12,673 bases of DNA, taken from NCBI GenBank assembly GCA_036939355.1, contig JALLAP010000478.1, positions 1 through 12,673 on the forward strand. Direction: 5' to 3'. Below are positions 7,244-12,673 of the stretch, piece after piece (the first letter of the stretch is position 1; each line of letters begins with the position of its first letter). Made by a program: the position numbers and the translations under genes. The notes beneath the pieces are model-generated. The model had not been told where the DNA came from and searched no databases. It was given only the letters and a program-made list of their open reading frames with translations. This DNA comes from Thalassiosira profunda. Its lineage: Eukaryota > Bacillariophyta > Thalassiosirophyceae > Thalassiosirales > Thalassiosiraceae.

Positions 7244-7453
7244 CGTCTCGGCGGCTGGTATATTGAGCGCGTCTGCCGCGGTGCGTGGGCGGTTGGATGA
7301 TGCCGGCCAGGGGGAAAGTGAGGGCCGGCCACGCCCGACGGGACGCAGGTGGGGTGAAAAGAGCCGAAAATGGGTGGCCACGGAGAGTCCGACAGTCCCC
7401 CCAACCACAAGAACTGCGCGGCATCACCGCGCCTAGCCGCTCTCTACCTTGCC
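7244..7453. promoter_or_regulatory. Shared intergenic region, ESF2 fragment / kaptin-like, unit 2
   Basis: 210 bases between the divergent starts, 54 shorter than in unit 1. The short blocks shared with unit 1 (AGCGCGTCT, GTGGGCGGTT, GAAAATGGG and TGGGTGGCCACGGAGA) are kept in the same order. It should drive the kaptin-like copy 2 and would also transcribe the truncated ESF2 fragment. No TATA box is evident. Confidence 0.5.
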
Positions 7454-9793
7454 ATGGCCTCGCCCGCGGCATCGCCCAGCTCGCCCTTCGAGGAGGTGTT
7501 CTGCGCGGAGCTCCCGTCGCAATGCAGCATGTACCTCTCCGGGAAGCGGGCGGCCCCTCGACATGAACATCCATCACCACCGGGCGACAAAGGGACGAGA
7601 TCCGCGCCGCTCCTCAGGTTCGCCACCGAGCGCCACTCGGTCGCCCTGGTGCAGAGGGAGGCCGCGGGGCGGAGAGGGGGCGAGGGATACTCCCTTTCCG
7701 TGGCGCGGATACCCTTGTCCTCCGCGGCTGATGGAGAAAATGGCGAAGACGAGAAGGCAGCGACGGGCACATCAGAGGAAGACGATGATGATGTGTGCTT
7801 GGCCCACTCGTCGGCATCATTAGACGACGAATCGAGCGTCGAGGCGTTCGCCATGACGAGGACGCCGCTCGACGAACCCGACGCGAGGGAGACAAAGACG
7901 TGCGACGCCAGCCTCACGACGCACGAGAGCCGTTCGGTCTCTGAGGGGGGAAAGGAGGGCGGGGAGACAACTGAACAGCAGCAGAAACCTGCGGAGGCAA
8001 CCGAAGCGGGGACAAGCGATGGCGCGCCACCGAATTATTATTTGAGGGTGAAGAGCAGGATGCTCTCGGATCTCGATCGAACGAGATCGGCTACGGTGGA
8101 AATCATCCCGCTGGACTTCCGACCAATGTCGGTGCATGTGGCAGAGCTTTACATTTCAACGGACGCAGAAGATGGCGAAGGCGCACAGAAGCGCGGTTCA
8201 GCCGTTGGAATCTTTGTTGCAAGCGTCGACGACAATAAACTGCGGCTGTACGTGACAACCAAAGACGTGTTGCAGAGAAGAAGCGAGGACAAAACTACAG
8301 GAGACGCAGCCTCTTTCGTTACCGTACCACTGTACGACACTTCGATATCGTCAGAGGATCCAGGGGACGCGGATGGCAATCCTCTGGCGTTTTCGACTCC
8401 CATCATGGCCATTGAGACATGCGTGACATCTGAGGAGGAGCTTCCACTGAATCACTTGGCAATCGCCTGCTACGATGGGACAGTGCGGATAATGGCATAC
8501 CAATTGCAGGCACAGGAGGCAAAAGCAATCGAAAATGAGGAGGCGTCGGGGCTCCAGTTTGTCCACGTGCGATGTTCCACTTTTGTCGTCGACGGTCCGG
8601 TCGCATCTCTCCACTTTGGCAGGATGGACACATCCGAAGCGCCGCAGCCCCAGACTTCGTCGTTGTTTCTGGTTGCAGGGTCATTCTGCGGATTTGCTTG
8701 CCTGTTTTACGAGGTGACGCTGCCGCCGACGAATGATAACCAGCATGCTGGCAGCTCTTATTTTGATGGGCCGTTGACAATCGTTGGCGGGCTGTACGAT
8801 GCACGACATGAGGGGTACGAGGACTGCGCGACAGCCGTGCACGCGTGTTGCGATGCTCCCCAAGTGCCTCTGATTGCAGTGGGAACTCAGGGAGGCCGGG
8901 TGCTGCTCTTTCGGCAGTGCCAACAAGAGAGAATGTCTGAACAGGAGAGGGAAGAGGCATTGTTGAAAGCTAAGCAAGAGAATGAAGAGCTGGCCAACCA
9001 AATAAGCCAGAAAGAAGAAGAAATGTCCCGGCTCGAGTCTGAAAGGGAAGAGATGACAGCAAAGGCCGAAGAGCATCGTGAAGTCATATCTGATATCCAG
9101 AGCAAGATTGATGATGCTCTGGAGAATGCATTGCAACTGGCGGAGCCTGAGAGCCCAGATCACAGCAATGAAGCCGAAGCTTCAGCTGTTGCATCGTCAA
9201 AACAAGAAGGAGACTTGGCTGACTCTGCGGCAAAAGAATCAGAGAAATCAGAAGAGGAAGCGAGCCTTGCTCACAGCGAAACTGCGGATGGAGATGCGGC
9301 AAATGAGGTAAAAGATGAGGAGGAAGCAGAGCCCAAGACTATCGCCCTTGACGAACCAGCGACGTTGGATGAAATGGGAGATATAGAGGAATCATCAGAG
9401 CAGCAGGATAACAAGGAATCAGATACAACAACAGGTGAAGCATCGCCTCTCCAAAGCGAGTTAGAGTCGGCTCGAACACAGCTGCTGTCACTGAAAGAGA
9501 AAATTGGCGACAAAACCTCTCGAATTGCCAAGCTCAGAAGTTACGCTGACGCTCTCATCAAACAGAGCATTCGAATAGGCACAGTCACAGGGGATGGCAC
9601 AGTGCACACTCGACGCGTTCTGAGAAAGATGCACCGCTACGAGTTTCTTAGCGAGCATCACCTTCCATACCCAATCCACGGCATAGCCCACCTGGATGGA
9701 GGCGGCGAGCGAGAGATATTGGTGTCAACTCGCCGGAGCTTTCATATACTTCAGGAATCTCCGTTGGAGTCGACCAATGAAGTCACTGCTTAG
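7454..9793 (+). CDS. Kaptin-like protein (KICSTOR subunit homologue), copy 2
   Basis: 779 residues from ATG 7454 (context CTTGCCATGGCC); an upstream in-frame ATG at 7370 would add 28 residues with no match to the copy 1 leader. The same propeller landmarks are present: PSQCSMYLSG (21-30), IPLDFRPMSVHVAELYIST (218-236), LNHLAIACYDGTVRIMAY (332-349), VDGPVASLHFG (379-389), VPLIAVGTQGGRVLLFR (471-487) and YPIHGIAHLDGGGEREILVST (739-759). The coiled-coil and acidic insert (about 489-710) is about 19 residues longer than in copy 1, with extra acidic and alanine-rich stretches (about 565-640). Conservation is patchy: residues about 133-236 differ from copy 1 at only three positions, including a low-complexity EGGKEGGETTEQQQKPAEA stretch, while the flanking parts and the insert centre differ a lot. 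No stop or frame break is seen, so this copy looks functional. It converges on PPR copy 2 with 61 bases between stops. Role as for copy 1, inferred from animal kaptin. Confidence 0.68.
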   Translation: MASPAASPSSPFEEVFCAELPSQCSMYLSGKRAAPRHEHPSPPGDKGTRSAPLLRFATERHSVALVQREAAGRRGGEGYSLSVARIPLSSAADGENGEDEKAATGTSEEDDDDVCLAHSSASLDDESSVEAFAMTRTPLDEPDARETKTCDASLTTHESRSVSEGGKEGGETTEQQQKPAEATEAGTSDGAPPNYYLRVKSRMLSDLDRTRSATVEIIPLDFRPMSVHVAELYISTDAEDGEGAQKRGSAVGIFVASVDDNKLRLYVTTKDVLQRRSEDKTTGDAASFVTVPLYDTSISSEDPGDADGNPLAFSTPIMAIETCVTSEEELPLNHLAIACYDGTVRIMAYQLQAQEAKAIENEEASGLQFVHVRCSTFVVDGPVASLHFGRMDTSEAPQPQTSSLFLVAGSFCGFACLFYEVTLPPTNDNQHAGSSYFDGPLTIVGGLYDARHEGYEDCATAVHACCDAPQVPLIAVGTQGGRVLLFRQCQQERMSEQEREEALLKAKQENEELANQISQKEEEMSRLESEREEMTAKAEEHREVISDIQSKIDDALENALQLAEPESPDHSNEAEASAVASSKQEGDLADSAAKESEKSEEEASLAHSETADGDAANEVKDEEEAEPKTIALDEPATLDEMGDIEESSEQQDNKESDTTTGEASPLQSELESARTQLLSLKEKIGDKTSRIAKLRSYADALIKQSIRIGTVTGDGTVHTRRVLRKMHRYEFLSEHHLPYPIHGIAHLDGGGEREILVSTRRSFHILQESPLESTNEVTA

Positions 9794-9854
9794 CTGGAGA
9801 GTCTCCTATTCTGCAATCATACCTAGTCGCTTGGAAGATGCAACTGAACTGCGT
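9794..9854. terminator. Convergent 3' intergenic gap, unit 2
   Basis: 61 bases between the stops of the kaptin-like (+) and PPR (-) genes, one base shorter than in unit 1 and mostly identical to it. As in unit 1, no AATAAA is seen, and the two transcripts probably overlap at their 3' ends. Confidence 0.4.
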
Positions 9855-12313
9855 CTAGTAGCTGTACAACCAGTCTTGTGCAACCTGGAGCGCCTTTTTG
9901 CTGTTCCTGTCTACGTCAGACAAAAGCCTCTGTTGAAACGCTTCCAGCCCGGCAATTTCGCTGAGACAAAACAATACAATATGTGAGACGAGAGAATGGA
10001 CTGCAAAAGAGGACATGCATTGAACATACCATGCAAGCTCTCGTGCATGGCTTCTCTCCTCGTCATTATGACAATGAAACTCGTGAGACACTGCGGCTCT
10101 GAGTACTGATAGCATGAAGGCTTGGTTGCTTTCGATTTCGTCGACACTGACTGACCCATGATGGAAGCCCAGCCCTTCCGACTGATCTACGATTCCTTCA
10201 TACAGGCGCATTATCTTCGAGTTCAACAAACTCCGCACTTCATGGTTGCTGGTGCTCCGCAGCTCACTGGTATACACACTCAGCAGTAGCTCCACATCAC
10301 TTGCTTGGGGTATCAAGGGAGTGAAATCTCTGTGCTGGGGAGCGATCGCTTTGGTCCAAATGACATCGGCGACACCTGACTTTTTCGCCTTCCTCGCTGC
10401 GTTCAATGCCTCCCTCCACGATCTTCGATTAGGCTCTACCTCATCGTCGTTCATTCGCTGTAACACCTCCTGGGCCTTTGATACATCGCCACTCAATGCA
10501 CAGGCTCGCAGCAGTGAGTTGTAACACGCCACGTCGGGCGACGCCCCTGCGTTTCGCATGGCCTGAAAGGCCAAAAAGACTTTGAGGAGCGAATTCGTAT
10601 CGTTGCGATCTGCAACCATTAATCTCATCAACTCCGAGTAGAGGACGATGGACTCTGATGATGCATCTTCGGTATCAATCCTGCGATCAAACCTGTCGAT
10701 TATTTGCAGCTCCAAGCCGCCTCTCCGCACCAAGCCTTCCTTTTGGGCCAAAGAGAGTGCAACGCTCATCAAGCTCGTGTACATGACTTCGCCGGGAGCA
10801 ATGCCTGCCTTTTGCATGTACCCCAATACTTCCAGCGTCTCCGCCATTCTCACTGGGCTTGCTTTCAACAAACAATCAGCAAGACACCCACACGTGACTG
10901 CATTCGGCTTCACACCGACTGACTGCATAGTCCGGAAAAGTCTGATGGCGGTATCCACCCTTCCCCCTTTACCACACGCATTGATGGCTGCTGTCCACGC
11001 TCCCACTTCATTGTACAAACTCTGCTGGTGGTATATGGGGACGTTGCTTCGCCGGCATGCTAAGCTTGCCTTCGACTTTTGTTTTAGCATTGTTCGGAGG
11101 CCATTCAAAGCCATGTCCGTTCGTCGACACCGTCCGCACACGTCGATGAGAGCACTATAGGTGACGCCATTTGGCGTGATGCCTTCGTTCAACATTCGAT
11201 TCAACAATGCAAACGCCATGTCTGGATCGTTCTCCCCGCCACTTCGGACATCCCTCGCCTCCTTTTCGTTCTTCTTCTTCCGTGCGACCGTAGATATTAA
11301 TGTTGTGTACGTTTGGACGTCGGGAAGGCAGTTCCTGTCACCGGTTTCATCTGCGTGGTGAATCATCAGCTCTAACACCTCGAGCGCTGATCCAAGCTCC
11401 CCAGCCCCTTTGCAAGCGTCCGCAAGCGTATTATACGTCACCACAGTCGGCCCCGTCAGCGGAATACCTTCATGGCACGACGCACCATTTGCTCCCAACA
11501 TTGCATTCAGTATCGACCGAGCCGAGACGTGATCGCCAAGTTTGGCGTGCGCGTTCATTAACGTGTTGCAAAAAAAACGACATCCGGAATGATGACGGCG
11601 TCGTCCTCCAACTCAAGCCTCCGGAGCTCTGTTGTGTCTATTTTCTTCGAGGCGATTCTTTTATCCCTCCGTCTCCGCGATATGACGTTGGTATAAAAGT
11701 TGGGCTGATTTCGCATCAAATTCCACAACCGCAGCGCCACCTTTGGCTTGCCGAGGCTGACCGCCCTCGACATCAACGTCGAATAAGTTACGAGTGTTGG
11801 CTTGGGAGGCGCCAGGACCAGTTCGATTGAACTGATCCTGCTGCTGCCTCCTTCCGACAGAGTACTGTCAAGAGCATTAGCGGAAGATGACGACGCGTCC
11901 ATCGTCCCCGCCAATGTCGCCGACTTCTTCATTTGCACAAACAGTCGCAGCGCCCGACGGAACTCCCCCGCGTCGCCGAACGTTGCTAGGGCGGAGTTGC
12001 ATTGTCTCACGGAGGGAAATAGCTTCGACGGGGGCAGATCGCCCTCCTCCCGGCTCAATTTGCGGACGGCATCGAGTAGCAGCTTCTCCACGAGTTTTGC
12101 ATCCTTCATTTTCAGCTTGGCGGCGCGGCCGCCTTCCTTGCCATCGCCCCCTCTCCGGGCAGCCATCACAAGCACTGGAAGGTGATGGGAGGCGCTCCCT
12201 CGATTGGGACGGTGATGGCCAACAAAACAGCCGGCGGACTGTGTACGGCCCTCGACGTCCGACCACGAAGAGAGGTGCGACCAAGCCACGAGGGCCGCCG
12301 CCGAGAGGTTCAT
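9855..12313 (-). pseudogene. P-class PPR gene, copy 2, with a +2 frameshift
   Basis: Same gene as copy 1, same start (MNLSAAALVAWS at 12313), same intron and same C-terminus (QVAQDWLYSY). Exon 1 (12313-10030) plus exon 2 (9960-9855) total 2390 bases, two more than a multiple of three. The excess is a run of eight A (plus strand, 11570-11577) where copy 1 has six (5559-5564). As written, the first frame ends after 251 residues (...IPDVVFFATR) with TAA at 11560-11558; the rest (567 residues if the intron is read through) is open in another frame from an ATG at 11558 that shares its A with that stop (TAATG). All other indels against copy 1 keep the frame and the PPR motifs are intact, so decay is minimal: a recent mutation, or a homopolymer sequencing error in a working gene. 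A 251-residue product would hold only the first two or three PPR units. Expected role as for copy 1. Confidence 0.8.
9961..10029 (-). other. Spliceosomal intron, 69 bases, PPR copy 2
   Basis: On the coding strand it starts GTATGTTCAATGC after ...CTTGCATG and ends TATTGTTTTGTCTCAG before CGAAATTGCC, as in copy 1. At 69 bases it is a multiple of three and has no in-frame stop, so an unspliced transcript still reads through into exon 2 with 23 extra residues. The comparison with the 73-base copy 1 intron, which breaks the frame if retained, is what identifies it as an intron. Confidence 0.82.
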
Positions 12314-12496
12314 GATGGTGCTGCAGCCCCTCTGTGATGGGTTGATGGACGGAGAATGGATGTAATGTGGGTTGTGGTTGTGGGTGTGGATTGGATGGGG
12401 GCAGTATCGTAGGGACATACCTACCCACACCATCGGTAGTCCCCCGCGGCCGCGGCCGGCGGCGCCCCTCTATCCTGCTCCTGGCCCCTCCCGCCC
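12314..12496. promoter_or_regulatory. Shared intergenic region, PPR / unknown gene, unit 2
   Basis: 183 bases between divergent starts. The part next to the PPR gene (12320-12405) is strongly G/T-rich on the plus strand, with GGTTGTGGTTGTGGGTGTGG-like repetition and little likeness to unit 1. The 22-base conserved block follows at 12411-12432, then a GC-rich stretch and the shared TCCTGCTCCTGGCC before the forward start codon. Confidence 0.5.
12411..12432. promoter_or_regulatory. Conserved 22-base block in the PPR/unknown promoter, unit 2
   Basis: Identical to 6372-6393. It lies 65 bases before the unknown gene's ATG (94 in unit 1) and 98 bases before the PPR ATG. Its reverse strand carries the donor-like TAGGTATGT. 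Confidence 0.45.
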
Positions 12497-12673
12497 ATGG
12501 CTCGCAATAGACTCATCGCATCGACGCTGGGACGGGCGGCGGCCACATGCGCGTGCGGTGAATCCAGGGTGGCCACGCGGCGGCGGCCTCATTTACATTC
12601 ACTTCGTCAGGGCCGCCGCCACGTCGCTTCCTCATGCACCGTCAGCGATGCTGGCAATCCGGCTGCAACGCCC
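12497..12673 (+). CDS. Unknown protein, first 59 residues, runs off the window
   Basis: ATG at 12497 with the same CCGCCCATGGCT context as the unit 1 copy, open to the last base. The 59 residues are the Arg/Ala/Ser-rich, presequence-like start (MARNRLIAST...) and the beginning of the next segment. By hand count it differs from 6487-6663 at 5 of 177 bases. If the repeat is a true tandem duplication, this is the copy expected to be complete to the right of the window. Function unknown. Confidence 0.6.
   Translation, partial: MARNRLIASTLGRAAATCACGESRVATRRRPHLHSLRQGRRHVASSCTVSDAGNPAATP

Larger units (their letters stand above)
6953..12673. repeat. Tandem repeat unit 2 (continues past the right edge)
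   Basis: Second unit of the direct repeat, in the same orientation as 940-6663. It carries the ESF2 5' fragment, the kaptin-like gene, the PPR gene with one frame break, and the start of the unknown gene. Apart from the PPR homopolymer, every indel I can see between the two units inside coding sequence is a multiple of three, whereas the intergenic parts are heavily rearranged. That is a pattern of long coding constraint on both copies rather than a fresh laboratory or assembly duplicate of one molecule. Confidence 0.9.

Noticed and set aside
11556..11580. Programmed frameshifting in PPR copy 2.
   Set aside because: Copy 1 reads through with six bases in the run and needs no shift, and no stimulatory structure is apparent; error or mutation is simpler.
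1..12673. CRISPR arrays, prokaryotic operons, transposases, tRNA or rRNA genes.
   Set aside because: No short spaced direct repeats with unique spacers, no transposase or reverse-transcriptase motifs, no terminal inverted repeats at the unit ends, and no tRNA-like folds were found. The 6 kb repeat carries ordinary cellular genes, so it is not a mobile element.

Overview
This is eukaryotic nuclear DNA, most likely from a unicellular stramenopile alga; a centric diatom is my best guess (moderate to low confidence). The grounds are tightly packed genes, one very short GT-AG intron (73 or 69 bases, 5' site GTATGT), no bacterial signals, and a gene set of an ESF2/ABT1 ribosome-biogenesis factor, a kaptin-like protein and a P-class pentatricopeptide repeat (PPR) protein.

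The window holds a head-to-tail direct repeat of a block of about 6.01 kb. Unit 1 runs from base 940 to 6951. Unit 2 runs from 6953 past the right edge at 12673. The only ambiguous base, an N at 6952, sits exactly at the junction. Each unit has the same order: ESF2/ABT1-like gene (-), divergent kaptin-like gene (+), convergent PPR gene (-), then a divergent unknown gene (+). The two outer genes are cut by the repeat boundaries. The left ESF2 gene is complete because it extends left of unit 1, while the right one keeps only its first 97 codons. The left copy of the unknown gene stops at the junction after 155 codons, and the right copy runs off the window after 59. This is what a simple tandem duplication with breakpoints inside the two outer genes would leave, and equally what an assembler would leave by joining two diverged haplotypes end to end.

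Region by region: 1-102 is a 52-base-period minisatellite; 103-348 is the spacer and 3' flank of ESF2; 349-1224 is ESF2; 1225-1488 is a shared promoter region; 1489-3771 is kaptin-like; 3834-6303 is the PPR gene with one intron; 6304-6486 is a second shared promoter region; 6487-6951 is the start of the unknown gene; 6953-12673 is the second copy of the block. In unit 2 the PPR gene carries a two-base homopolymer expansion that breaks its frame.

The genes are not one pathway. ESF2 acts in small-subunit rRNA processing in the nucleolus. Kaptin in animals belongs to KICSTOR, the complex that tethers GATOR1 for amino-acid control of TORC1. PPR proteins bind organelle RNA. The most notable points are the duplication and its junction, the kaptin homologue with a long coiled-coil insert inside its propeller, the frameshifted second PPR copy with a TAATG stop/start overlap, and a 22-base block conserved between otherwise diverged promoter copies.
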